A DNA stretch of 64,000 bases from Marinobacter sediminicola. Lineage in GTDB: Bacteria; Pseudomonadota; Gammaproteobacteria; Pseudomonadales; Oleiphilaceae. Below are positions 8,632-17,368 of the stretch, piece by piece (positions within the stretch are counted from its first letter, which is position 1; every line of letters begins with the position of its first letter). The notes under the pieces are model-generated. The model saw only the letters and a list, made by a program, of their open reading frames with translations, was not told the DNA's origin and ran no database searches. The stretch is from assembly GCF_031157525.1 (NCBI RefSeq), contig NZ_JAVIXR010000004.1:359900-423899 (forward strand), read 5' to 3'. Made by a program: the position numbers and the translations under genes.

Positions 8632-8808
8632 CTAGCCGTGACTTTCTGGCTGAATTTGACCTCGAATAACGACTTGTCCGTTATAAGGTGCTGGTTGTGC
8701 TGTTGCTTCAGTGGCCTCGTCTGACTTTCGGTCTGCGAGGCTTGCGTGAGCGGGCAGTGCAGCGATGGCGATGAGGGTGGCGATGGTGATCAGTGCAATT
8801 TTGTGCAT
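8632..8808 (-). CDS. Small secreted peptide, 58 residues
   Basis: On the reverse strand an ATG at 8808 is preceded by ggagaa about eight bases upstream and opens a 58-codon frame ending in TAG. The first 23 residues (MHKIALITIATLIAIAALPA, then HAS) form a textbook Sec signal peptide. The mature part is only about 35 residues, acidic then neutral, ending GQVVIRGQIQPESHG. I do not recognise it. It is convergent with the outer-membrane protein before it and divergent from the LpxR-like gene. A perfect inverted repeat at 8837-8862 lies just upstream. The ribosome site, the signal peptide and Ala/Ile-rich codon use make it more likely a gene than noise. Confidence 0.65.
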   Translation of the reverse strand: MHKIALITIATLIAIAALPAHASLADRKSDEATEATAQPAPYNGQVVIRGQIQPESHG

Positions 8809-9215
8809 AACAAGTTCTCCGGTGTGGTTCGACTGTTGAGGTCGTTAACCTGTACGACCTCAGTTGCAGCAAAGTATGCCGGCCGAACTCGCCTGTGAAT
8901 AATTTGAAATCGATATGCATTACATCACTCAGAATGATTCGAGTGTTTGAGAGGGGTCAATTGAAAATTCAAGCCCTTGATATGCTATACACATAAAGCT
9001 TCTCATTTAAATGTTAATTATCAGAAGATTGCACGGGTCGAGTTAAGTGAGCCCTCGAAATTGTCTAGATAGTTATGGGCAGTTTTTGATGGCAAAAATA
9101 CCTATTCATCAATCCTGGTGATGAATAGAATACGGATAGCTGATTTGTTCTAACCCATCTTCACCCTAAGAATAGTGCCAACTTGTTTCCGATCATTGAT
9201 ACCTCGGAGTTGGCC
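8809..9215. other. Divergent intergenic region with two perfect inverted repeats
   Basis: This region lies between the small secreted peptide and the LpxR-like gene and has no convincing coding frame. It holds tgaggtcgt/acgacctca (8837-8862, 9-bp arms, 8-base spacer) near the peptide start and ctattcatca/tgatgaatag (9102-9128, 10-bp arms, 7-base spacer) about 90 bases before the LpxR start. The middle is AT-rich and suitable for promoters. I could not fix -10/-35 boxes with confidence. Confidence 0.55.
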
Positions 9216-10250
9216 ATGCAATACCTTTCACTTACCCTTTTGTTTGTTTTGGCGATGTTGTCTGCGACAACCAATGCAGAAAGCACCAATTCCGTACTGG
9301 CAATCTCCACCGATAACGACCTGCTCGCTCCAACTCAGACCGACAGGGATTATACCGCCGGGGTTTCAGTAACTTATTCCTCAAACTCGGTAGAGTTCAG
9401 CAATAATGTGTTTTCACGCATGACCGGTAATATTGACCAGACGTTACTCGCCGAACCTATGCGGCTTTCGGCGGAGCCTGTCAGCACGGCTCTGGAGTTT
9501 GGCATTTATGGGTTTACACCGGAGACAATAGAATCGAAGACAATCGATACAGCTGATCGTCCCTTCAGCAGTCTGGTGTATATCTCCTCAAGCAGGAGCT
9601 ACCAGCAGCCAGGGTCTGGGACTGGATGGACTACGTCGTTGACTTTGGGGGCTTTGGGTCTCGATGTATTCGAATCCGGCCAGAACGCTATCCATAAGGC
9701 AACCGGCAGCGACCGGGCCGAGGGTTGGGAGCATCAAATCTCAGAAGGAGGCGAGCCGACTCTTCGCTATTCAGCAGCCTATCACCAGTACCTGATGGCT
9801 AGTCAGCCTGACCGAAAGCTCAAAGTCACATATTTTGGTTCTGTCGGCTACCTGACTGAGTTCGGCGCCGCATTGGTTTTTCGCGATGGACTTATCTCAT
9901 CACCGGACAATCGTTTTAACCCAGAGTTGATGGCCTATGGCGAACGGGCCCCGTCCGTATCAACACCGGGAGGCCGGGAAAACTATTTTTGGGGCGGCAT
10001 GTCAGTTAAAGCTCGGGCCTACAACGCCTTTTTACAGGGCCAGTTCCGTGATTCGGACCATGAGCTTCGCGCAAATGACCTGAATATACTTCTTGCGGAA
10101 GTATGGGCCGGTTACACCCACAGCTTTTTTGGGGGTACAGAATTGAGCTATGTCCTCCGGGTTCAGAGTTCCGAGATCAAGAGTGGCAATGGCAACCGCA
10201 CCCTGGCATGGGGCGGGCTGGTATTCAGTAAGCGGCTAGGTTCCACCTGA
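9216..10250 (+). CDS. lpxR: LpxR-like outer-membrane lipid A deacylase
   Basis: This 344-residue exported protein (signal peptide MQYLSLTLLFVLAMLSATTNA) belongs to the DUF2219/LpxR family. LpxR removes the 3'-acyloxyacyl chain from lipid A at the outer membrane in a Ca-dependent reaction. Seen here: the Asn34-Asp35 pair in TDNDLLAP followed by TDRDYTAGV, the DRPFSSLVY strand, and a His160 / GWEHQ segment. These match the family's catalytic and Ca-binding neighbourhood. A beta-barrel pattern continues to the end. ATG at 9216 has cggag upstream; a TTG at 9183 would precede the signal peptide by 11 residues. Regulation may use the inverted repeat at 9102-9128. I am sure of the family, less so of the exact activity. 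Confidence 0.75.
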   Translation: MQYLSLTLLFVLAMLSATTNAESTNSVLAISTDNDLLAPTQTDRDYTAGVSVTYSSNSVEFSNNVFSRMTGNIDQTLLAEPMRLSAEPVSTALEFGIYGFTPETIESKTIDTADRPFSSLVYISSSRSYQQPGSGTGWTTSLTLGALGLDVFESGQNAIHKATGSDRAEGWEHQISEGGEPTLRYSAAYHQYLMASQPDRKLKVTYFGSVGYLTEFGAALVFRDGLISSPDNRFNPELMAYGERAPSVSTPGGRENYFWGGMSVKARAYNAFLQGQFRDSDHELRANDLNILLAEVWAGYTHSFFGGTELSYVLRVQSSEIKSGNGNRTLAWGGLVFSKRLGST

Positions 10251-10340
10251 CCAATTTACCTTGCCGGTTAAGCTCAGTTGCGACGACAACTTTTACCGTT
10301 CAAACTGAAAACAGCTTTTCCTGTGCCAGGTAACCCAGCG

Positions 10341-11273
10341 ATGAAATCTCAAGAACTTCAACTGCTCTATATCTTTGACGCAATCATGACTGAGCGTTCG
10401 GTCACCCGCGCAGCTGACAGGCTCGCTATGACTCAGCCGGCAGTCTCCAATGCTATTTCCCGAATGCGGGGCCTCTGGAACGATCCACTTTTCATTCGCA
10501 AAGGGCGGAATATAGTGCCAACCTCCTATGCACTGAGTCTCTGGGACCAGATTGGTGGGCCGTTGTTTGCGCTGACCAACGCTGTGCACGCCACCCAGTT
10601 CGATCCGGGCACTTCGCAAAGGACGTTCCGTGTCGCCGCGACCGACGTGATCGTAGAGCTGATTTGGCGTGAGTTGATTGAATTGCTTGAGCGAGAGGCG
10701 CCTGGCATCGACCTTTATGCCGTGCCGTATACCCCAGAGGGGGCTCACGGGGCGCTACGTGAAGCCCATGTCGATCTCGCAGTTGGTGTGTTGAATCACC
10801 ATGATCATAGTCTTCGCAGCACCTGGTTGTTTGAAGCTGGCTATGCGCTGGCCATGCGGGCGGATCATCCACTTGCTGGCAGGCAGATAACCATGGATGA
10901 GTTTCTGGAGGCCCGCCACTTACTGGTCAGCATGTCCGGAGACGCACATGGTTTCGTTGACAATCATCTGGACCAAAAAGGCAAAACCCGACGCATTGCT
11001 GCCACCGTCAATCATTTTTCCGTTGTTCCTGAGATATTGCGAGAAACCAATCTGATTGCTGCAATTCCTGAAATGATCAGTCAGGATTGTGGCTTCGTGA
11101 ATGGCTTGTGGATGGGCGATCTGCCTTTCGAAGTCGACTCGACCAGCTTGTACCTGATTTGGCACGCCCGCCACGACAGGGATCCCGGTGTTATCTGGAT
11201 TCGTGATCATATTGAAACGCTCCTTCAGGAGCGTTGGCATGACGTCATGGAAAATTCCCCGTGTGGTCGGTGA
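10341..11273 (+). CDS. LysR family transcriptional regulator
   Basis: This 310-residue LTTR has the N-terminal winged HTH (about 5-65) with the family core SVTRAADRLAMTQPAVSNAI followed by RMRGLWNDPLFIRKG. It then has a substrate-binding domain (about 95-300) in two lobes. The segment around the HTH resembles NodD/PcpR-type regulators, which often respond to aromatic or exogenous signals. The ATG at 10341 is used because the conserved MKSQELQLLYIFDAI begins there; TTG at 10278 adds 21 atypical residues. It follows the LpxR gene in the same direction with 90 bases between, so they may be linked. The inducer is unknown. Confidence 0.85.
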   Translation: MKSQELQLLYIFDAIMTERSVTRAADRLAMTQPAVSNAISRMRGLWNDPLFIRKGRNIVPTSYALSLWDQIGGPLFALTNAVHATQFDPGTSQRTFRVAATDVIVELIWRELIELLEREAPGIDLYAVPYTPEGAHGALREAHVDLAVGVLNHHDHSLRSTWLFEAGYALAMRADHPLAGRQITMDEFLEARHLLVSMSGDAHGFVDNHLDQKGKTRRIAATVNHFSVVPEILRETNLIAAIPEMISQDCGFVNGLWMGDLPFEVDSTSLYLIWHARHDRDPGVIWIRDHIETLLQERWHDVMENSPCGR

Positions 11274-11433
11274 AGCATTCGCTGAAACTGGCTAACCGCC
11301 GCCGGGTACATTTAAAGGGCAAAGGCACCCCAGATACGAAAGGTGGTCACCGCACAACCAAACCATACTGCGCATAATGTATATTATGTTAAATCGTATT
11401 CATAGTTGAACAAATGAACACGGCATAACGAAT

Positions 11434-11471
11434 AATGCCCGTGGTCCTTCCTCGAGAAGCACACGGGCATT
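11434..11471 (-). terminator. Intrinsic terminator downstream of the small porin gene
   Basis: aatgcccgtg and cacgggcatt form a perfect 10-bp stem around an 18-base loop. It lies 16 bases beyond the stop of the reverse-strand porin gene and between convergent genes, so it may serve both. The T-run on either side is short. Confidence 0.6.
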
Positions 11472-11486
11472 TTCATGGCAACTGGA

Positions 11487-12023
11487 TCAGAAATTGAACT
11501 GAACGCCCAAACCTATACCGTCAACGGTAACGTCGTTATCGTCGTAGTAACGCATGTACTCGACGTTACCCGACAAATTCTGGGCCATCTCGAAGTTTAC
11601 GCCTGCACCGTAAGAGAAATCTGACTCATCGTCCGAAGAGTTACCAACCTCAAGTTCAACCCGAGTGAAGCCGAGAACTGCATACGGCGTAAACGGGCTT
11701 TGATTAACCATGTTGAAGGTCGCGTAGCCGCCAAAGAAGTTGTCGAGCGCTACATCCATTCCGGCAATGCTATCGTCGTCCACACCAAAACCGGCACGAG
11801 CTTCCAGACCAATGTACTCATTCGCCATTACACCAACTTTGCCCGACAGAGTTCCAACGTCTGCGTCTGCACCTTGCCCGTCAATGTTTACAAAGGTGTA
11901 GTTCAGCCCTGCGTACAGCGCGCCAACGCCAGACTTGTACATGTCCGCGGCCGATGCAGTGCCAGCCGTAACGATACCCGCGGTAGCAATAGATGCGATC
12001 AGCAAGTTTTTTCTAATAGTCAT
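11487..12023 (-). CDS. Small outer-membrane beta-barrel protein (porin family)
   Basis: This 178-residue exported protein has a signal peptide (MTIRKNLLIASIATAGIV to ASAADMY). The mature part has eight or so amphipathic strands in the OmpA/OmpW-like small-barrel style: VGALYAGLNYTFVNI, GLEARAGFGV, FGGYATFNM, FTPYAVLGFTRVEL, FSYGAGVNFEM, LSGNVEYMRYY. It ends in the terminal Phe (GLGVQFNF) needed for BAM recognition. Start: aggag is eight bases before the ATG at 12023; the GTG two codons earlier is less likely. The barrel is monomeric and small, so it is probably structural or a narrow pore. It is followed by the hairpin at 11434-11471. Confidence 0.8.
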   Translation of the reverse strand: MTIRKNLLIASIATAGIVTAGTASAADMYKSGVGALYAGLNYTFVNIDGQGADADVGTLSGKVGVMANEYIGLEARAGFGVDDDSIAGMDVALDNFFGGYATFNMVNQSPFTPYAVLGFTRVELEVGNSSDDESDFSYGAGVNFEMAQNLSGNVEYMRYYDDNDVTVDGIGLGVQFNF

Positions 12024-12186
12024 CAGCACTTCTCCTCAAAATAAACAGAGTTGGTTTACCTCTTCTTGTAATTTGGCCCATCAAATGCGCGATAGCCATA
12101 GATGAAACCTAAATTTACGGCGTTTTAATTTTCCGGTAACCCTGCCCTGAGCCCTGTTTTTCCTTGCGGTAGCTCGTTAGATAAGA

Positions 12187-13113
12187 CTATTCCGGCAATG
12201 GAATAAACTCTTCGTCATCACCGACCACTTTGGGGAAAGTTTGAGCTTTCCACTCTGACTTGGCTTGTTCGATGCGGTCGTGGCGGCTAGAGACAAAGTT
12301 CCACTCCATGTAACGCTTACCCAGATGCTCACCGCCAACGATCGCAATCCGGGCGTCGCGTGTTGCCGTTAGTTCAAGCCCAGGCTTGTCGGATAACACG
12401 GCCATTGCGAACTCGGGTATTGTTGTGCCTCCCGCACGCAGTTCGCCCGCAGCCACGTAAACTGCACGCTCGTCTGCTTCTGGCACGCTGATGCTTTGCC
12501 CGGCCTTCAGGTGGGCTTCAACGTAAAGCGTGTCGGCAAATACCTTGACCGGCGACGTTTCACCATAGGCACTGCCCATAATCACGCGAATCGGAACGTT
12601 GTTCACTTCAACGCGGGGAATGTCGGCGTCCGGGTAATGATAAAAAGCCGGGTCAATCTCTTCATCTTCTTCCGGCAAAGCCAACCAAAGCTGGAGCCCG
12701 TGTAAGCGATGTGCGGTTTCAGTCACTTCTGGCCGTTCACGCTCGGAATGTGTAATGCCCTTGCCTGCAACCATGAGGTTTACATCCCCAGGGCGAATGG
12801 GCTGGAGACTTCCCAGAGAATCCCGGTGCAGTATTTCACCTTCAAAAAGGTATGTGACCGTGGCGAGATTGATGTGCGGGTGCGGGCGCACATTGATACC
12901 CTCTCCTGCGGGAAATTCCGCCGGTCCCATGTGATCAAAGAAAATCCACGGGCCAACCATTCGGCGTTGCATGGTTGGCAACACGCGTCTAACCGAAAAG
13001 CCGCCCAGATCCCTGTCGCGAGGCTCGATTAGCAAATGAACTTCTTTACATTCCGCAGGTTCAGAGCAGTCCTGCTCATACGCCTCATCCGGGTGCTTCG
13101 CATCTGTGCTCAT
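12187..13113 (-). CDS. Pirin family protein
   Basis: This 308-residue two-cupin protein of the pirin family has an N-terminal domain with the iron site in the expected spacing: His78 and His80 in RPHPHINLATVTYLF, His122 and Glu124 in GITHSERE. The surrounding phrases FFDHMGPAEF and HRDSLG are also typical. Bacterial pirins have been assigned quercetinase-like dioxygenase or redox-sensing regulatory roles; which applies here cannot be read from sequence. Start: caggag precedes the ATG by 7 bases. The first 20 residues are acidic and not conserved in the family. The gene is divergent from the adenine deaminase gene, with 146 bases between. Confidence 0.9.
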   Translation of the reverse strand: MSTDAKHPDEAYEQDCSEPAECKEVHLLIEPRDRDLGGFSVRRVLPTMQRRMVGPWIFFDHMGPAEFPAGEGINVRPHPHINLATVTYLFEGEILHRDSLGSLQPIRPGDVNLMVAGKGITHSERERPEVTETAHRLHGLQLWLALPEEDEEIDPAFYHYPDADIPRVEVNNVPIRVIMGSAYGETSPVKVFADTLYVEAHLKAGQSISVPEADERAVYVAAGELRAGGTTIPEFAMAVLSDKPGLELTATRDARIAIVGGEHLGKRYMEWNFVSSRHDRIEQAKSEWKAQTFPKVVGDDEEFIPLPE

Positions 13114-13259
13114 TTGTACGCTCCTGTAAGACAGAAAATCAGTTCAGGATGAGGGTTCATTGCACACCCTGCTAAGTAGAGTTTTGATTGGTATATCACA
13201 TAGAATCACTCTATCTAAGCTTACCTTCATTTACCGCTATATCCAGCTGAGGAGCCTAC

Positions 13260-14282
13260 ATGGATTCGTTTACACTCGCACTTGCCGAGAAGTTGCCAAA
13301 GGCCGAGCTTCATATGCATCTTGAAGGCAGTCTTGAGCCAGAACTCATGTTCTTGCTGGCACGCCGCAATAACGTATCTCTTCCTTACGAAAATGAAGAG
13401 GCTCTGCGCCAAGCCTACCAGTTCAATAACCTTCAGGAATTTCTCGATATATATTACAACGGCATGTCCGTGCTTCTAACCGAGCAGGATTTTTATGATC
13501 TTACATGGGCTTATCTTGAGCGCAGCCATCATGACAACGTGATTCATACGGAAGTATTTTTCGATCCCCAAGCCCATCTGGCCCGTGGCGTCGCGCTTGA
13601 ATCACAAATTAATGGAATATATCGAGCACTCACTCATGCCCAGGAAAATTTGGGCATGAGTTTTCGCTTGATCATGTCGTTTTTGCGCCATTTGTCCGAA
13701 GAAAGCGCTTTCGAAACACAGGAGCTCGCCCTTCCCCACCTTGATCGCATTGATGGGGTCGGGTTGGACTCCTCCGAGTTGGGACACCCGCCTGAGAAGT
13801 TTGTACGTGTGTTCAAAAAGTGCCATGAACTCGGCCTTTTGGTAACCGCCCATGCGGGAGAAGAAGGCCCACCAGAGTATGTTTGGCAGGCGATTAATCA
13901 GCTAAACGTTCACCGTATTGATCATGGTAATCGCGCTTTGGAAGATGCGGATCTGACCACACTGCTTGTGGAAAAAGAGCTGACGCTAACCGTATGCCCT
14001 CTTTCCAATAAGCGATTGCGGGTTGTGGATGATATGAAAAAGCATCCGTTACCGGAGATGATGGCCAAAGGTTTGAAAGTAACCTTAAACTCCGATGATC
14101 CTGCCTACTTTGGTGGCTACATGAACGCCAATTTCCATGCAATCATCAAGAACCTCGGCTTATCGCCCGCGCAGGTGGTGCAATTGGTGAAAAACAGCTT
14201 CACCGGTAGCTGGCTAAACGATGATGAGAAAGCACAAGCACTTGCGCAGGTTGAATCTGTATGGGCGTCACACGATCCCTAA
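13260..14282 (+). CDS. Adenine deaminase (adenosine-deaminase family)
   Basis: This 340-residue enzyme of purine salvage probably converts adenine to hypoxanthine plus ammonia. Zinc-site residues are visible: His18 and His20 in ELHMHLEGS, His and Glu in VTAHAGEEGPP, and the Asp pair in NSDDPAYFGGY. The DSSELGHPPEKF segment and the DPAYFGGY ending follow the bacterial/fungal adenine-deaminase branch rather than true adenosine deaminases (from knowledge of the family). gaggag is six bases before the ATG. The last 15 bases overlap the 3' end of the convergent mqo gene, so no terminator separates them. Confidence 0.85.
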   Translation: MDSFTLALAEKLPKAELHMHLEGSLEPELMFLLARRNNVSLPYENEEALRQAYQFNNLQEFLDIYYNGMSVLLTEQDFYDLTWAYLERSHHDNVIHTEVFFDPQAHLARGVALESQINGIYRALTHAQENLGMSFRLIMSFLRHLSEESAFETQELALPHLDRIDGVGLDSSELGHPPEKFVRVFKKCHELGLLVTAHAGEEGPPEYVWQAINQLNVHRIDHGNRALEDADLTTLLVEKELTLTVCPLSNKRLRVVDDMKKHPLPEMMAKGLKVTLNSDDPAYFGGYMNANFHAIIKNLGLSPAQVVQLVKNSFTGSWLNDDEKAQALAQVESVWASHDP

Positions 14283-15716
14283 TCGCTTGTTCACTGCATC
14301 GCGAATCTCTCGGTAACGATCAGGATGATCGATTAACGCATCCAGATTGTCCTCTGGAAATATCTGCTTTTTCTTGGCCTTCACGTCTTCGTTTGAAAAA
14401 ACAGATGGCAACATCTGTTCCAGGCAGCGCAAAATCACCTCTGGTGAAACAGAGGCGCCAGGAGATGCTCCTAATAAGGTGCCGTAGGTCTTATCCTTGG
14501 ACACAAGAATCTCGGTACCCATCTGCAAGTCACGATCTTTAATGATTTGTACGCGCTGGCCAGCATCAATCGGCTTCCAGTCAAACCTGCTGCTCAATCC
14601 GGGAGCAAAGTTTTCAAGCTCCTCAAATAAGCTTTTTTCACCTTTGAAGGTTTCAGAAATCAGGTATCTCACCAAGTGAGAATGTCGCAAGGCGACGTTA
14701 AGCAAGCTGGGGATATCGTGCAGCCTGATTGATGTAAGATAATCGAAAAATCCACGCCCCTTTTCCAGCACCGGCTTGAAAGAGGCGAACGGCCCAAACA
14801 GCAAATAGTACTTGCCATCTACCGCCCGCAAATCCAGGTGCGGAACAGACATGGGAGGGGCGCCAACCTTAGCTCGGCCGTAGGTTTTGGCTCTGTAGTT
14901 CTGAGCCTGCTCTTCCGTTATTTGGGCCTGCAAAAACCTCCCGCCTACAGGAAAGCCTGCGTATCGACTCCGGGATGGCAGGTGGCTTCTTTTGAGCAAG
15001 GGAAAGGCTCCACCACCCGCGCCGACAAAGAGGGCGTCGGCGCGATATTGAAGGGTTTGCCCGTTACTATTGGCGTTTATCACCCAGCGCCCGGTGGGAC
15101 TCCGGTGTGCACGTGTAACGTGAGTTCCGTATTCGATCTTAACGCCTAAACTCTCCACTGCATAAGCGGCCATTTGTTCTGTTAAAGAGCCAAAGTTTAC
15201 GTCGGTACCTGTATCTATAACGGTGGCAGCCATTTTTTCATGGCGAGGGCGACCATCCATTGTCAGGGGAATCCAGCTTTTAATCTCGTCGAAGTCGTCT
15301 GAGTAGCGCATGTGATCAAAAAAGTGGTGCGCGGACATCTCTTCGAATCGCAGTTTAAGCTCGTCAATGGCGGATTCGGAAACAAGCGTGCAATGCTTGG
15401 TCTGATTGATAAAGGTTGACGGCTGTTTGATTGCACCTTTTCCCACCAGATACGCCCAGAACTGTTTGGCTACATTGAATTGGGCGTGGATTTTGAGAGC
15501 TTTTTCAACAGAAAGGACTTCGCCGTCGACCGGTGTATAGTTAAGTTCGCAGTTGGCTTCGTGCCCGGTACCCGCGTTGTTAAAAGCCCACGAGTTGCCG
15601 CCGCCTGCACGGTTCAGTCGTTCCAGAATGGTTATGTCCAAATCGGGAGCCAACTCCTTTGCCAAGGTCGCAAAGGTGGTGCCCATAATGCCTGCGCCGA
15701 TGATAACTATGTTCAT
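14268..15716 (-). CDS. mqo: Malate:quinone oxidoreductase
   Basis: This 482-residue FAD-dependent, membrane-associated enzyme oxidises malate to oxaloacetate and passes electrons to quinone (TCA cycle and respiration). It opens with the FAD-binding MNIVIIGAGIMGTTFATLA and an LERLNRAGGGNSWAFNNAGTG-type segment, and ends with GASPGASVSPEVIL, both typical of Mqo. Length is close to the usual 490-500. Its C-terminus overlaps the convergent adenine deaminase gene by 15 bases. It is divergent from the ATP-grasp gene, with 309 bases between. No second malate dehydrogenase is visible in this window. Confidence 0.9.
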   Translation of the reverse strand: MNIVIIGAGIMGTTFATLAKELAPDLDITILERLNRAGGGNSWAFNNAGTGHEANCELNYTPVDGEVLSVEKALKIHAQFNVAKQFWAYLVGKGAIKQPSTFINQTKHCTLVSESAIDELKLRFEEMSAHHFFDHMRYSDDFDEIKSWIPLTMDGRPRHEKMAATVIDTGTDVNFGSLTEQMAAYAVESLGVKIEYGTHVTRAHRSPTGRWVINANSNGQTLQYRADALFVGAGGGAFPLLKRSHLPSRSRYAGFPVGGRFLQAQITEEQAQNYRAKTYGRAKVGAPPMSVPHLDLRAVDGKYYLLFGPFASFKPVLEKGRGFFDYLTSIRLHDIPSLLNVALRHSHLVRYLISETFKGEKSLFEELENFAPGLSSRFDWKPIDAGQRVQIIKDRDLQMGTEILVSKDKTYGTLLGASPGASVSPEVILRCLEQMLPSVFSNEDVKAKKKQIFPEDNLDALIDHPDRYREIRDAVNKRLGIV

Positions 15717-16025
15717 AATGTCGACCCGCCAATTTCAATGTTTCTGAGATCAGTCAGTTGAGTCTGCGTCAGTAATAACAGTCAAATCTACCTCTTCCCT
15801 TGAATCATAGTGAAAGACACGCCGGCGCGATGCAAATTCTGCAAACAGTAAGGGTGCAGCAGCAATGCCCGGAAGAGGTTTCATAGTCAATCTATTCCGG
15901 AGTTTCGTTTCTAAATGCAACTATCAGGGCTATATTGATACTCAGAGCACATTATAAATCGCTCAGCTTCTCGGTGCGTTTAAACGCATGCGCCTTGTCT
16001 GGGTTTATCAGCAAGGAGAACAGTA
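15717..16025. other. Divergent intergenic region mqo / ATP-grasp gene
   Basis: This is 309 bases without a supported gene. It must hold both promoters. The most striking element is a 14-bp perfect palindrome tgcgtttaaacgca at 15975-15988, about 38 bases before the ATP-grasp start. A strong aaggag lies at about 16013-16018 for that gene. Otherwise it is AT-rich sequence with nothing I can name. Confidence 0.5.
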
Positions 16026-17333
16026 ATGTCGATAGCATCAGAAAAGCAGTTACCCACACAGGTACAGGCTTGGCTCGATCCAGAAATGGATTCGGTCAAA
16101 GGAACAGAAACACCCAAGGATCCCAGCAAGGGCTACATCGCCCTACTCGGCTGGAGTGTCAATGCCATCAAGGCAGCGCAAAAGTTTGATCGCCGCTATA
16201 TTGTGGTCGCTCCGGAGTGGGCTGAGGATTTTTGTACCGCAAACAAGATACCTTTCATTTCCTGGGATTTTCTCCGCTTAAATGACCGGTCTTATGAAAT
16301 AGCACAAAGGCTGAAGGCCGAAGGCGTGGATGTTGCCATACCTCTTTTTGAAGAAACCGTTGAGTGGTCCGGGGCTATAAACTCAGTGCTCCTCGACAGC
16401 CCACGTATGTTTGGGCAGTCTATTCTATTCCGGGACAAATCGTTGATGAAACGTCGAGCGCAGCTTGGCGGAATTCGTGTCGGAATCTTCGAAGAAGCTC
16501 ACGAGAAAGATGACGTTGTCCGCTTTATGAAAAGAGTCAACCAGACACTGCTCAAGTTGGATGGAGATCCTGACGACCCGATTCACGTTAAGGCGTTCGA
16601 CAAGGCAGGTTGCCTTGGGCACCGAATGATTCGCAAGGTTGAGGAAATAGACTCCATACCCGCTGAAGAATATCCCCTGTTGATGGAAAGCCACCTGGAT
16701 GGCTGGGAATTCGCTGTTGAAGCTTGGATTCACGATGGGAAAATCAAGTTCCTGAATATTTCTGAATACGTGACGCTGGGATACTCCGTGTTCGTGCCTG
16801 CTACCGAAGAACTCGAGAGCTGGCGTAATGCAATCACCAAGCAAATCGAGCTACTGATCAAGACCTTTGAGATAAAGTTTGGATTGATTCATCCCGAGTA
16901 CTTTGTGACTGCAGACGGCGAAATGTATTTTGGTGAAGTCGCCTATCGCCCGCCCGGATTCAAGGCATTCGAACTTATTGAGAGAGCCTACGGATTCAGT
17001 GCGTATCAAGCCTCAATGTTGGTGTTCGATCCTAAAAGCACCAAGGAGGAGGTTGATGCCTTCTTCCCTCGCGAAGTCGTTGATGCGAAGGGTTACGCGG
17101 GCTGCTTCGGTGTGTACCCAAGGCGGCGGGTGGTCAGTAAACTTGAAATGCCGAAAGAAACCACTGAACACCCCTACTTCGAGTCCCATGAGTTGTTGGA
17201 ACCAACTGAAGAAATGGTGCCCGACAGGGCAGCTTTTGGAACTCACTGGGGCTTGGTCTTCTTTAATGGCGACGACCCAATAAAAATGCGGGATTTGTTG
17301 AAAGCCCAGGAAGATCTGGATTTCTACGTTTAG
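16026..17333 (+). CDS. ATP-grasp domain protein, substrate unknown
   Basis: This 435-residue cytoplasmic protein has an N-terminal Rossmann-like part (YIALLGWSVNAIKAAQKFDR, about 37-57) and an ATP-grasp core. Seen: the DKSLMKRRAQLGGIRV loop where the fold's small domain begins, and the metal-binding end of the grasp fold in GLIHPEYFVTADGEMYFGEV followed by AYRPPG. ATP-grasp ligases join a carboxylate to an amine or thiol through an acyl-phosphate. The nearest style is carbamoyl-phosphate/biotin-carboxylase-like peptide ligases. It faces a retropepsin-like protease 25 bases away on the other strand, a pairing known for RimK-type ligases, so it may make a small peptide or tag. The exact product is unknown. 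Confidence 0.75.
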   Translation: MSIASEKQLPTQVQAWLDPEMDSVKGTETPKDPSKGYIALLGWSVNAIKAAQKFDRRYIVVAPEWAEDFCTANKIPFISWDFLRLNDRSYEIAQRLKAEGVDVAIPLFEETVEWSGAINSVLLDSPRMFGQSILFRDKSLMKRRAQLGGIRVGIFEEAHEKDDVVRFMKRVNQTLLKLDGDPDDPIHVKAFDKAGCLGHRMIRKVEEIDSIPAEEYPLLMESHLDGWEFAVEAWIHDGKIKFLNISEYVTLGYSVFVPATEELESWRNAITKQIELLIKTFEIKFGLIHPEYFVTADGEMYFGEVAYRPPGFKAFELIERAYGFSAYQASMLVFDPKSTKEEVDAFFPREVVDAKGYAGCFGVYPRRRVVSKLEMPKETTEHPYFESHELLEPTEEMVPDRAAFGTHWGLVFFNGDDPIKMRDLLKAQEDLDFYV

Positions 17334-17340
17334 GTGTTAG

Positions 17341-17368
17341 CGGCCAGCTGTCAGCTGTCAGCTGGCCG
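17341..17368 (-). terminator. Hairpin between convergent ATP-grasp and protease genes
   Basis: cggccagctg and cagctggccg form a perfect 10-bp stem with an 8-base loop. The whole stretch is built from three cagctg units in tandem. It lies just after the ATP-grasp stop and overlaps the stop of the reverse-strand gene (17358-17360). No strong T-run follows on either side, so termination is plausible but not certain. Confidence 0.5.
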
